Assembly: GCA_021108315.1 (NCBI GenBank)
Contig: JAIORE010000245.1
Coordinates: 1 to 58,397, forward strand
DNA length: 58,397 bases
Direction: 5' to 3'
From: Candidatus Cloacimonadota bacterium
Lineage (GTDB): Bacteria > Cloacimonadota > Cloacimonadia > Cloacimonadales > TCS61
A program made the position numbers and the translations under genes. Position 1 is the first letter of the stretch; every line of letters begins with the position of its first letter. A model generated the notes under the pieces. The model made no database searches, was not told the origin of the DNA, and saw nothing but the letters and a program-made list of their open reading frames with translations. Below, one piece after another: positions 20,238-29,979 of this stretch.

Positions 20238-21455
20238 GTGTTTAAAAGTGGTATATTAAGGGAATTGTTTGATAAACTTTTCGGTAAATCGTGGCCAATG
20301 TGGCTTGGTGGAATTTTACTGGCAGTTTTGAATATTCTTCTCTTCGTAATCAAGTATCCTTGGGGAGCGAGTGGTGGTTATATCAATATCGGTCAAAATA
20401 TCTATCAAACTTTGGGAATGTCCAATTTGGGGACTTCAGTTCCGATAAACCTTCATACAGTGGCAATTCTGAATATCATTATTGTTCTGGGAGCTTTTAT
20501 CTCTTCACTGCTCTCCAAAGAATTTGGAATCCGTATTGCTCCGATCGGAGAACTTGTAAAAGGTCTTCTTGGTGGTGCATTAATGGGAATTGGAGCAACA
20601 GTTGGAGTTGGATGTACGACCGGTGGTTTCTTCACAGGTGTTCCTGCTCTTTCCGGTGGTGCTCTGTTTCTTACCTTAGGATTTATGATAGGAACTTTTG
20701 CAGCTCTACGTTATCTGCTTTGGGAAATGGAAGCTTTACCGAATATCAGCATGGGAAAATCATTCACATTTCTTTCAGGAAATGGGAAAAATATGGCTTG
20801 GCAAAGATGGTTAGGTTGGATTCTTATTGTTATCGTTTTATTTATTTTTAATGCTTACACTTCAAAAAATACTCCTCTGATGAAAATAGTAGGATGGCAT
20901 GTAATTTTCGGTCTGATTCTTGGAATTATTCTGCAAAGATCACGCTATTGCATTGTTCGTGCTTTTCGTGAGCCTTTTATGACTGGTGAATCTTCTGCTC
21001 CGGTAGCAATTATCATAAGTGTGCTGGTTGGCTTAGTTGGTTTTACAGTTATAAAATATTTTGGAGTTGGAAATGCAGGTGAACTAGCAACTCGTGCTAT
21101 TGAATTAAAATCTGTATATCCTAATTTCTGGTTGAGAGCCTTGATTGGAGGATTTATCTTTGGTCTAGGAATGACGATTGCTGGTGGTTGTGCTGTTGGA
21201 ACTCTGTGGCGAGCAGGTGAAGGTCATGTGAAATTGTGGATGTCTATTCTCGGATTTCTAATCATGGCTCCAATATCGAAAAAATTTATTGTACCCGGAA
21301 TAGTTAAGATCCTTCCGGAATCATTAAGAAAGCAAATGTATTTACCGGATTATCTTGGTTATACAGGTGCTGTTATTCTACTTTTGGTGATATTACTTTT
21401 ATGGTATGTTTTTGTGAAATGGAACGAGAAAACCGGAAAATGTTCGGCATTATAA
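20238..21455 (+). CDS. YeeE/YedE-family sulfur-compound permease
   Basis: 405 aa polytopic, GTG start; 'GATVGVGCTTGGFFTGVPALSGGALF', 'RSRYCIVRAFREPFMTG', 'GMTIAGGCAVGTLWRAGEGH'. Confidence 0.9.
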   Translation: MFKSGILRELFDKLFGKSWPMWLGGILLAVLNILLFVIKYPWGASGGYINIGQNIYQTLGMSNLGTSVPINLHTVAILNIIIVLGAFISSLLSKEFGIRIAPIGELVKGLLGGALMGIGATVGVGCTTGGFFTGVPALSGGALFLTLGFMIGTFAALRYLLWEMEALPNISMGKSFTFLSGNGKNMAWQRWLGWILIVIVLFIFNAYTSKNTPLMKIVGWHVIFGLILGIILQRSRYCIVRAFREPFMTGESSAPVAIIISVLVGLVGFTVIKYFGVGNAGELATRAIELKSVYPNFWLRALIGGFIFGLGMTIAGGCAVGTLWRAGEGHVKLWMSILGFLIMAPISKKFIVPGIVKILPESLRKQMYLPDYLGYTGAVILLLVILLLWYVFVKWNEKTGKCSAL

Positions 21456-21468
21456 TTCAGGAGGAAAA

Positions 21469-22011
21469 ATGAAAAAACATATAACAATAATTTCTGTTTT
21501 AGCTTTGATCTTTCTGATTACCGGATGTGGTACAGGTTTTTCTACCGATGGTGTTTTTGTTGATTATAAACAATTAGTCAGTGAAGCAAAATCGGGAATC
21601 ACAGAAATAGTATACGATGAATTCAAAGCAAAATTAGAAAAAGGTGAATTAAGATTGGTGATTGATGTAAGAGAACCTTCAGAATTTGAAGCAGGCTTTA
21701 TAAATCAACCGGATGAAGAAGATGAATATCCTTATCCTGAAACTTTCGTTGTTAATATTCCACGTGGATTATTGGAATTCAAGATTGGAAGTAAAAGCTA
21801 TTGGGATGATGATCTTTTTGTAGAAATGCCTAAAAAAGATGAAGAAATTATAGTTTATTGCAAAAAAGGTGGTCGCAGTACTCTATCTGCTCAAAGTCTT
21901 ATGCAACTTGGCTATACAAATGTAAAAAGTCTTAAAGGCGGATATAGAATTTGGTTAGATCCAACTGCTCCTCTCGAAGAAACAAAAAAGAGTTCAGGTG
22001 GATGCGGATAA
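21469..22011 (+). CDS. Rhodanese-like lipoprotein
   Basis: 180 aa; lipobox LITGC, 'VIDVREPSEFEAGFI', catalytic 'VYCKKGGRS'. Confidence 0.85.
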   Translation: MKKHITIISVLALIFLITGCGTGFSTDGVFVDYKQLVSEAKSGITEIVYDEFKAKLEKGELRLVIDVREPSEFEAGFINQPDEEDEYPYPETFVVNIPRGLLEFKIGSKSYWDDDLFVEMPKKDEEIIVYCKKGGRSTLSAQSLMQLGYTNVKSLKGGYRIWLDPTAPLEETKKSSGGCG

Positions 22012-22089
22012 AAAAAGAATGTAACTCAAACAATTCTGTTTGAGCAAAATAAAAAACAAGCAAAGCAAAAAGCTTTGTAAAAAAAGGAG

Positions 22090-23058
22090 ATGATTATGAA
22101 AAGGAGATTGATGTTGTTTATGGCAGTAATTGCCATATTTTCAGTAGTATTTTTTGCAGGATGTAAAGATGATACTACTACAGAACCAAGCAAAACTATT
22201 TTTGAAATTGTAACAGCTTACATGGATGGAAATGGGATGGCTTTAACAGACTTACTTACTGATTGGATTATTGCAGCAAGTGATATTGTTGATGATCTTG
22301 ATAATTATTACATCATGGATATCAGATCCGGTGATGCTGATGAAGATGACATTATTGATTATAACGAAGGTCATGTTCCTGGTGCTGTAGCTTCTTCTTA
22401 TGATAATATCGTAACAGATGCTGCAAGTGCAGATAAGCCAATTATTGTTGTATGCTATACAGGTCAATCTGCGGGACATGCTGTAATGGCACTTCGTCTT
22501 TCAGGTTATCCAGATGCAAAAGTTCTCAAATGGGGAATGAGCGGTTGGAATAGTGCATTTGATAGCTGGACAGGAAACGTTGATCAGCTTGATCATTTAA
22601 ATTGGGTTGCTGCACCTGGCTCAATTAAAGCTCCAGAAACTTTTAACTTTCCTAGCATTAGTTCAGATTCAGAAGATGGTGCTACAATTCTTACTGCAAG
22701 GGTAAATGCCTTACTCTCTGGTGGATTTAAAGGTATTAATTCAGTAGAGGTTTTAGAATTCCCAGAAGATGATTTTGTCAATAATTATTGGGGAGAAGCA
22801 GATGTTACAAATTATGGAAATATTGAAGGTGCATACAGAATTAATCCTATCAATCTAGAAAATCTTGATGCAGAGGACACGGTAATAACTTATTGCTGGA
22901 CAGGTCAAACATCTTCAATGATCACAGCTTATCTTACAGTTCTTGGTTATGATGCAAAAAGTTTGAAATTTGGTGCAAATAGTATGATTTATGATGCTCT
23001 AACAGAACACAAATGGACACAATTAACAGTAGATTATGATTACGAAACAGGTGAATAA
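22090..23058 (+). CDS. Tandem rhodanese-domain lipoprotein
   Basis: 322 aa; lipobox FFAGC; two rhodanese-like active-site loops 'VCYTGQSAGHA' and 'TYCWTGQTSSM'. Confidence 0.8.
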   Translation: MIMKRRLMLFMAVIAIFSVVFFAGCKDDTTTEPSKTIFEIVTAYMDGNGMALTDLLTDWIIAASDIVDDLDNYYIMDIRSGDADEDDIIDYNEGHVPGAVASSYDNIVTDAASADKPIIVVCYTGQSAGHAVMALRLSGYPDAKVLKWGMSGWNSAFDSWTGNVDQLDHLNWVAAPGSIKAPETFNFPSISSDSEDGATILTARVNALLSGGFKGINSVEVLEFPEDDFVNNYWGEADVTNYGNIEGAYRINPINLENLDAEDTVITYCWTGQTSSMITAYLTVLGYDAKSLKFGANSMIYDALTEHKWTQLTVDYDYETGE

Positions 23059-23074
23059 TTAGATGATAATTATT

Positions 23075-23104
23075 GGGAGTAGTAATTTCGCTACTCCCTT
23101 TTTT
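23075..23104 (+). terminator. Terminator-like hairpin between rhodanese lipoprotein and porin
   Basis: GGGAGTAG-taatttcg-CTACTCCC-TTTTTT. Confidence 0.75.
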
Positions 23105-23113
23105 GGAGAAAAA

Positions 23114-24142
23114 ATGAAAAAGATATTGTTTTTAAGTATATTTTTAATTTTAGCTTTTCAAATCTATGCACAAGGTTGTATGGAAGCTTCTTCTGATGAA
23201 GGAGTAAATGTTGTAGGTTATCTACAAACACAATTTGAAACTAAATTATTAGAAAATGATAATGAGAGTAGTTTTACATTTAATAGAGCAAGAATGGGAT
23301 TGGTGGGAAATATTCCTTACGATTTCAGCTATTATATTATGTATGAGTTCAGTCCATTCCAAGGCGGACCATATCTTCTTGATGGTTTTATCACTTATTC
23401 GCGTTTTGCTCCTTATGCAAGTGTTTCAATCGGGCAATTCAAATCTCCATTTAGTTTGGAATTAAATACTCCTTGTCAGGGATTACATACAATCAATCGC
23501 TCACTTGTGGTTAATGGATTAACTTTTCCAGCTCGAGATATGGGACTTCTTTTTAAAGGAAACTATGAAAAATTTATTAAATATGCAATTTCATTTACAA
23601 ATGAAATATCAGCAACAGATGGTTTCAGAGATGAAAATTCGAATAAAACTATTTCTGGAAGAATTGTTGTTTCACCATTTGATTTTGTTAGTTTGGGTGG
23701 AAGTTACAAATTTGGTACTTCACCAACTGATATTGTTGATGCTGATGAAGATGAAAGCAAAAGATTTGCCATAGAATTGGAAGCAAAATATTCTGATTTT
23801 CTTTTTCAAGCTGAATACATTCGTGGAGAAGATATAGGTTCTTATACAACAGGTGGTGGCTGAAGTGACGAACCGGTGCAGTTGCACCAAGGTTCAATCA
23901 CAAGAAGTGGTTTCTGGCTACAAGCAATGTATATGACTCAATTTAGCATACAACCTGTCATAAAATATGAATCTTATGACCTTAACTGGTCGGGTGATGA
24001 AGTTAATAACATTTTCACTTTTGGATTAAATTATTTCTTTAATGATTGGACGAGATTACAAATAAATTACCTCTACAAAGCTGAAGAACCTACAGAAATC
24101 ACGAATGATGAAATTCTGATGCAATTACAGGTAAAATTCTAA
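23114..24142 (+). CDS. Outer-membrane porin (phosphate-selective porin O/P-like), probable selenoprotein, UGA at 23861-23863
   Basis: Signal peptide MKKILFLSIFLILAFQIYAQG; ORF 23063-23863 and ORF 23876-24142 are in the same frame separated only by TGA (...GSYTTGGG-U-SDEPVQLHQGSITRSGFWLQAMYMTQFS...LMQLQVKF); beta-barrel-like end. Confidence 0.75.
23870..23895 (+). promoter_or_regulatory. SECIS-like hairpin in porin gene
   Basis: GAACC-GGTGC-AGTT-GCACC-AA-GGTTC: 10 bp of pairing with a 2-nt AA bulge; loop begins 17 nt after the UGA and contains G. Confidence 0.75.
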
Positions 24143-24307
24143 GAAGAAATTTTAACGTAGAAAGACGCTGATCACTATGAAAAAGTATGATGAAAATTTA
24201 TAATTATTAACATTCTGAACTTACCGAATTTTCTTGTTTTTTATCACAAATAATCTGTGTTCATCAGCGTTAAAATATTGCTTAAAATTAAAAAAATGGA
24301 GAAAATA

Positions 24308-25162
24308 ATGAAAAAGATACTAATACTTCTAACAATACTGATTCTTTCTTTCCAATTTGTTCTTGCTGGAATTATGTCTGCCAAAGAAGTAGCAAAATTA
24401 AGCAAAAGTGGTGATGTAATAATCGTTTCTGCTCGTCAAGCAGCAGATTATAGTAAAAAACACATCAAAGGTGCTGTAAATATCTACCACAAAGATCTTT
24501 ATAAATCCGAAGGGATAGATGCTATGCTGAAAAGTCCGGCAGAAATTGCCAAGATTTTTGGTGAAAAAGGGATTACTGAAAATAGTAAAATTGTGTTCTA
24601 TGATAATGGCAAAAATAAATTTGCCGGCAGACTTTATTGGATTTTTGAATATCTTGGAGCTAAAGATGTAAACATTCTTGATGGTCACCTCAAAAGTTGG
24701 ATGAAAATCAGAAAACCGATGACACCAAAGGCTACTGCTGTTACACCTGCAACATTCAAACCAAGTCCTGATGCTTCAAAAATTGCATCTATGGAATATG
24801 TGAAATCTAAACTAAATAATCCAAAAGTTATTTTGGTTGATGTTCGTAGTGCTGATGAATTTGGTGGAAAAGATGATGATGAAAAAATCACTCGCAAAGG
24901 TCATATTCCCGGAGCAATTAATCTTGAATATATAAATGTCGTAAATGAAAATGGTACAATCAAAACTAAAGAAGAAATTGCAGCAGTTATAAAAAAAGCT
25001 GGAATTACTTCTGATAAAGAGATCATTCTTTATTGTGCTTCCAGTGTAAGAGCTGGAATTATGTATGTAGCACTTACTTCCATTTTGGATTTTCCCAATG
25101 TACGTGTTTTTGATGGTGCTTATTATGAATGGAATGCTGATGCAGCCAATCAGATAAAATAA
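24308..25162 (+). CDS. Exported tandem rhodanese (thiosulfate sulfurtransferase-like)
   Basis: In-frame ATG at 24308 with signal peptide; first domain loop 'VFYDNGKNKF' lacks Cys, second domain 'LYCASSVRAG' has Cys. Confidence 0.85.
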   Translation: MKKILILLTILILSFQFVLAGIMSAKEVAKLSKSGDVIIVSARQAADYSKKHIKGAVNIYHKDLYKSEGIDAMLKSPAEIAKIFGEKGITENSKIVFYDNGKNKFAGRLYWIFEYLGAKDVNILDGHLKSWMKIRKPMTPKATAVTPATFKPSPDASKIASMEYVKSKLNNPKVILVDVRSADEFGGKDDDEKITRKGHIPGAINLEYINVVNENGTIKTKEEIAAVIKKAGITSDKEIILYCASSVRAGIMYVALTSILDFPNVRVFDGAYYEWNADAANQIK

Positions 25163-25265
25163 AATTACTTAGAGGTGGGAGTCTTATACTCCTGCCTTTT
25201 TTTGGGAAAAAGATAAGAGACCATAATTTTTTTATCTTTTTTTCAAGATTGATTTATTAAAGAGT

Positions 25266-25368
25266 AAACCGTTGAAACGGCTATTGAAAAATTATTAGTT
25301 TCATTAACCACAAACTTAAGTTTGTGGTTAATATAGGTATATCAATTATTTAACCGTTTCAACGGTTT
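25266..25368. repeat. Nested inverted repeat (REPIN-like)
   Basis: Outer arms AAACCGTTGAAACGG (25266-25280) / CCGTTTCAACGGTTT (25354-25368), perfect 15 bp; inner perfect 28-nt palindrome TTAACCACAAACTTAAGTTTGTGGTTAA (25304-25331). Confidence 0.85.
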
Positions 25369-25409
25369 CGAGATTGCGAAAACTTATGATCAAAAATTAG
25401 GAGAGTATA

Positions 25410-26523
25410 ATGAAAGAAAATAAAATTCTCTGCTTTGACAACCTTATTGAGGAAGTCATAAATAAAGATTTATGCAAACGGTGTGGTGGATGTGTTTCGT
25501 TTTGCAGTGCTAATGGAATTTCCGCTTTGGAAATCGGACCTGATGGAATACCACGTTACGCAGATAAAGATAAATGCTTGCAAGGTGGAATTTGTTATCT
25601 TATTTGCCCAAAAACTATTGAATTGGAAGATGAAGTAAAAGATAAGTACAATTGGCGATATCCAATGGGAGATTGGAAAGATATATTTTCTGCTCGCTCT
25701 ACAGATGATGAAGTGAGAGATGTAGCTACAGATGGTGGAGTAGTTAGTTCTTTACTTATTTTTATGTTGGAAAACAATATTGTAGATGGTGCTATTGTAT
25801 CCAAACGAGTTGGTGCTCATGGCAGAAAACCTGTAATTGCCAGAACCAGAGCAGAAGTCATTGATGCAGCCGGTTCAATATTTTCGGAAGCTCAACATCT
25901 TGATGAATTAGGTGATACTTATGCTTCCTGTTTTCCGGTAATCAAAGTAATAAAAGAATCTGCATCTGAAGAACTGAAAAAACTGGTACTTGTGGGAACT
26001 CCTTGTCAAATCAAATCAATTCGTAAAATGCAGGCTTTGTGTTGTCGTAACAATCGGTTTGTTTTGTATGCAATGTTTCACTGTAGAAGATCTTGCTAAA
26101 AAAGATTTTGCTAAAAAACATAACATAAATATCGAAGATATTGAAAAAATTAATATTAAAGACAAATTACAACTACATCTGAAATCCGGTATAAGTATTC
26201 AAATACCACTTTCAGAGATCGAACAGATTGCTCGTCCGGCTTGTATTGCCTGCGGAGACTTTGCCAATGATTTTGCGGATATTTCTGTTGGAGGTTTGGG
26301 TTCTGATGATGGATATACTACAGTTATGGTGCGCAATTCAATAGGAAAGCAAGTTTATTCAGAAGCTTTATACAAAGGATATATTCATAACAAATCAAAA
26401 TGTTCACATTATCATGATAAAGAAGAGAAAAATGAATTAGTATCTCTCATAAAAGATTTTGCTTCACGCAAGAGAATTCGTGCTGAAAATCGCATGAATT
26501 CTTCTTTAAAAAAGTTTAAATAA
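25410..26523 (+). pseudogene. FrhB-type (coenzyme F420 hydrogenase beta family) protein, frame-disrupted
   Basis: ORF 25410-26099 (CKRCGGCVSFCSANGI...LVGTPCQIKSIRKMQAL) continues homologously in the +1 frame as ...TIGLFCMQCFTVEDLAKKDFAKKHNI...ARPACIACGDFANDFADISVGGLGSDDGYTTVMVR to 26523. Confidence 0.7.
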
Positions 26524-26552
26524 TTTATTAAGTTTTAAGGAGTGATATATAA

Positions 26553-27440
26553 ATGGATAAAAAGAAAGTAGGCTCAGTTCTGGTTGTTGGAGCTGGAATA
26601 GCCGGAATTCAATCTTCACTTGATTTAGCAAATTCGGGATATAAAGTTTATCTGCTTGAGCAAACACCTTCGATTGGCGGAACAATGGCACAATTGGACA
26701 AAACTTTTCCCACCAATGACTGTGCTATGTGCGTGATGTCACCGAAATTGGTTGAATGCGGAAGGCATCTGAATATTGAAATTATCACTAATGCTGAATT
26801 GAAAAAAGTTGTTGGAGAAGCAGGAAATTTCAAAGTAGAAGTAACAAAACATCCCAGATATGTTGATGAAGACAAATGCACCGGTTGTGCAGCTTGTACT
26901 CAACATTGTCCAGTCACGGTTGCACTTTATCCTATTGAGAAAGATCCAATATTCCTCAAACCCGAAGACAGAACAAAAGTAGATGCCATTTTGGAAAAAT
27001 ATAAAGATATGAAAGGCAATCTGCTTCCTATTCTTCAAAGTATTAACACGGAATTTAGATATCTTCCCGAAAAAATAATAAAATATGTGTCGCAAGAGCA
27101 AAATGTTTCCTTATCAAAAATATATCAAATTGCAACTTTCTATAATACTTTCCATCTTGAACAGCGAGGAAAACACATTATCACTGTCTGTATTGGAACT
27201 GCCTGTCATGTTCAGGGAGCACCGGGACTTATTGAAGCAATTGAAAATGAACTGAATATAAAAGTCGGAGAAACTACGAGAGATATGAATTTTACTTTGG
27301 AAACTGCTCGCTGTTTTGGTTGTTGCGGATTGGCTCCAGTGATTACAGTTGATGAAGATGTGCACGGTAAATTAAAACGAGCTGATATTCCCAAAATCAT
27401 TAAACATTATAAAACGATGGAGGAAAAACAGGATGCCTAA
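26553..27440 (+). CDS. Fusion: HdrA N-terminal flavin/ferredoxin segment + NuoE (24 kDa-like, 2Fe-2S)
   Basis: N-terminus 'SVLVVGAGIAGIQSSLDL...FPTNDCAMCVMSPKLVECGRH...CTGCAACTQHCPV', C-terminus 'ILQSINTEFRYLPEKIIKYVSQ...TVCIGTACHVQGAPGL...ARCFGCCGLAPVI'. Confidence 0.9.
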   Translation: MDKKKVGSVLVVGAGIAGIQSSLDLANSGYKVYLLEQTPSIGGTMAQLDKTFPTNDCAMCVMSPKLVECGRHLNIEIITNAELKKVVGEAGNFKVEVTKHPRYVDEDKCTGCAACTQHCPVTVALYPIEKDPIFLKPEDRTKVDAILEKYKDMKGNLLPILQSINTEFRYLPEKIIKYVSQEQNVSLSKIYQIATFYNTFHLEQRGKHIITVCIGTACHVQGAPGLIEAIENELNIKVGETTRDMNFTLETARCFGCCGLAPVITVDEDVHGKLKRADIPKIIKHYKTMEEKQDA

Positions 27441-27816
27441 ATTAAATATTCAAGACCTTGAGGAAATAAGGAAAAAGGTTAGAAAAGCAGCCCTTCTTCG
27501 TGAGGGAATTTCTAATGCAAAAATAACCGTTCATATGGGAACTTGTGGTATTGCTGCCGGAGCCAGAACAATAATGAATACTTTGATTAAAATAGTTGAA
27601 GAATCCGGTCGGGATGATGTGATTGTAACAACTTCCGGTTGTGCAGGTTTTTGCAGCAGAGAACCGATGGCAACTATAGAACTCAAAGGAGAAACTCCTG
27701 TAAAATATAGTGATTTAACCAAAGAAAAAATTATTAAAATATTTGAAGAGCATGTGCTTAATGGAAAAATTGTAGAAGAATATGCACTTGCTTTAGGAAG
27801 TGAGAGGGAACCCTAA
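27433..27816 (+). CDS. Thioredoxin-like [2Fe-2S] ferredoxin
   Basis: 127 aa; 'HMGTCGIAAGARTIMNTL', 'TTSGCAGFCSREPMATIEL'. Confidence 0.85.
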   Translation: MPKLNIQDLEEIRKKVRKAALLREGISNAKITVHMGTCGIAAGARTIMNTLIKIVEESGRDDVIVTTSGCAGFCSREPMATIELKGETPVKYSDLTKEKIIKIFEEHVLNGKIVEEYALALGSEREP

Positions 27817-27818
27817 AA

Positions 27819-29609
27819 ATGGCTTATAGAACACATTTAATGGTTTGCACAGGCACAGCATGTGTTTCGTGCGGTTCTTTTAAAATAAAAGAATTATTAG
27901 AAGAAGAGATAAAAAAACAGGGATTAGATGATGAAATCCTCGTGGTTGGTACAGGTTGTCAGGGGTTCTGTGCTCAAGGTCCTATCGTTGTAGTTCAACC
28001 TGATGATATTTTTTATCAATTACTTTCTCCTGAAGATATTCCTTATCTTGTAGAAGAACACTTTCTCAAAGGAAGACCTGTCAAAAAAATGATGTACACT
28101 CCTCCCGGAGAGAAAACTCATATTCCTACAGTGAATGAAATTGGATTTTTCAATAAACAGCGATTGATTGCACTCAGGAATAAAGGCTTGATAGATGCTG
28201 AAAAAATCGATGATTATATCGGCAGAGACGGTTACAATGCCTTAATAAAAATTTTGACAGCAATGACTCCCGAAGATATAATAAATGAGATACAAAAATC
28301 TGGATTACGCGGACGAGGTGGCGGTGGTTTTCCAACTGGGATAAAATGGGAAATTTGTAAAAAATCAGAAGAATTTCCCAAATACATTATTTGCAATGCT
28401 GATGAAGGTGATCCCGGTGCATATATGGATAGAAGTATTGTCGAATCCGATCCACATGCGGTTATCGAAGGAATGCTTATTGGGGCGAGAGCAATAGGGG
28501 CAGAACAAGGATATGTTTATATCAGAACAGAATATCCACTCGCTATAAGTAGATTGGAAATTGCCATTGAGCAAGCTCGGGAATATGGATTATTAGGAGA
28601 AGATATTCTTGGCAAAGGTTTTAATTTTGACCTTGAAATCAAACAAGGAGCGGGAGCTTTTGTATGTGGAGAAGAAACCTCGCTTATCCATTCCATTGAA
28701 GGAATATCTCCTGAACCAAGCCAAAGACCTCCTTTTCCAGCTGAATCCGGATTGTGGGGACAACCCACAAATATCAATAATGTGGAAACTTGGGCAAATG
28801 TTCCCCGAATAATTCTTCGTGGTGCAGATTGGTTTTCCAGCATTGGAACGGAGAAAAGCAAAGGAACAAAAGTTTTTTCTCTCGTTGGAAAAATAAATAA
28901 TACCGGTTTGGTCGAAGTACCAATGGGAATTACCCTCAGAGAAATTATCTATGATATTGGCGGTGGAGTTCCCAACGGGAAAAAATTCAAAGGCGTTCAA
29001 ATCGGTGGTCCATCTGGTGGAGTTGTTCCCGCTTCCTTAATTGATTTACCTGTAGATTATGAAAAATTAACTGAAGTTGGTTCTATGATGGGATCCGGCG
29101 GAATGGTTGTAGTTGATGAAGATACATGTATGGTAGATCTTTCCAGATATTTCTTGGAATTCACCAGCGATGAAAGTTGTGGAAAATGTACCAGTTGTAG
29201 AGAAGGTAGTTCTGCAATGCTTGAAGTTCTAACCAGAATTACAGAAGGTCATGGAAAAGAAGGTGATATTGAATTTCTGGAAGAACTTGGATATGCGATA
29301 AAAGATGCATCTCAATGTGGTTTGGGGCAAACTCTACCAAATCCGGTGCTTTCTACTATCAAAAATTTTAGACATGAATATGAAGCTCACATAAAAGATA
29401 AAAAGTGTCCGGCTCATGTTTGTAAAGCATTAATTGATTTTCATATTGATGCTGACAAATGTGTTGGTTGTACGGTTTGTGCAATAAAATGTCCGGTTAA
29501 AGCTATCTCTGGAAATCGAAAGGAAGTTCATATCATTGACCAAAGTGAATGTATCAAATGCGGTATCTGTAAAACTGTTTGTAAATTTGATGCAGTAACA
29601 GTGGAATAA
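27819..29609 (+). CDS. NuoF-like NADH-binding subunit (HydB/HndC type)
   Basis: 596 aa; N-terminal 2Fe-2S, 'GLRGRGGGGFPTGIKWE', 'NADEGDPGAYMDRSI', 'ESCGKCTSCREGSSAM', C-terminal 2[4Fe-4S]. Confidence 0.95.
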   Translation: MAYRTHLMVCTGTACVSCGSFKIKELLEEEIKKQGLDDEILVVGTGCQGFCAQGPIVVVQPDDIFYQLLSPEDIPYLVEEHFLKGRPVKKMMYTPPGEKTHIPTVNEIGFFNKQRLIALRNKGLIDAEKIDDYIGRDGYNALIKILTAMTPEDIINEIQKSGLRGRGGGGFPTGIKWEICKKSEEFPKYIICNADEGDPGAYMDRSIVESDPHAVIEGMLIGARAIGAEQGYVYIRTEYPLAISRLEIAIEQAREYGLLGEDILGKGFNFDLEIKQGAGAFVCGEETSLIHSIEGISPEPSQRPPFPAESGLWGQPTNINNVETWANVPRIILRGADWFSSIGTEKSKGTKVFSLVGKINNTGLVEVPMGITLREIIYDIGGGVPNGKKFKGVQIGGPSGGVVPASLIDLPVDYEKLTEVGSMMGSGGMVVVDEDTCMVDLSRYFLEFTSDESCGKCTSCREGSSAMLEVLTRITEGHGKEGDIEFLEELGYAIKDASQCGLGQTLPNPVLSTIKNFRHEYEAHIKDKKCPAHVCKALIDFHIDADKCVGCTVCAIKCPVKAISGNRKEVHIIDQSECIKCGICKTVCKFDAVTVE

Positions 29610-29614
29610 CAATT

Positions 29615-29977
29615 ATGAAACTCATAGAGATAAAAGAAATACTCGAAGCGGATGTTCCTACAGGAAAATATGATTCTGAAATGGAAATAGAAATTGGTTG
29701 TTCATCAGATTTAATGAGCGAAATATTGGCTTTTGGAAAACCCGGTTCAATTCTTTTAACAAGCTTAATGAATATTCAAGTTATCAATACTGCTAATGTG
29801 GCTGATATAAAAGTTGTTTGCTTTGTTATGGGAAAAATTCCTAATGAAAATATGATAAAATCAGCTAATAGGAACGATATCACTATATTAACATCAAAAC
29901 TCACTACTTTTGAAAGCTGTGGAAGATTGTATAAAAATGGACTACAGAGTTGCAGTTATCAAGATATTGATAAATAG
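29615..29977 (+). CDS. DRTGG-domain protein
   Basis: 120 aa; resembles DRTGG proteins in bifurcating hydrogenase operons (GCSSDLMSEILAFGKPGSILLTSLMNIQVINTANV). Confidence 0.75.
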   Translation: MKLIEIKEILEADVPTGKYDSEMEIEIGCSSDLMSEILAFGKPGSILLTSLMNIQVINTANVADIKVVCFVMGKIPNENMIKSANRNDITILTSKLTTFESCGRLYKNGLQSCSYQDIDK

Positions 29978-29979
29978 AA

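Noticed and set aside
20291-20851. 186 aa ORF overlapping yedE in another frame
   Set aside because: Alternate-frame translation of the permease gene; Ser/Trp-rich nonsense composition.
4730-23863. Alternative genetic code (UGA = Trp or Gly)
   Set aside because: UGA acts as a normal terminator for other genes (e.g. 6346-8025 and mgtE), Trp is encoded by TGG, and in-frame UGAs occur only at specific positions followed by hairpins; selenocysteine is the better explanation.
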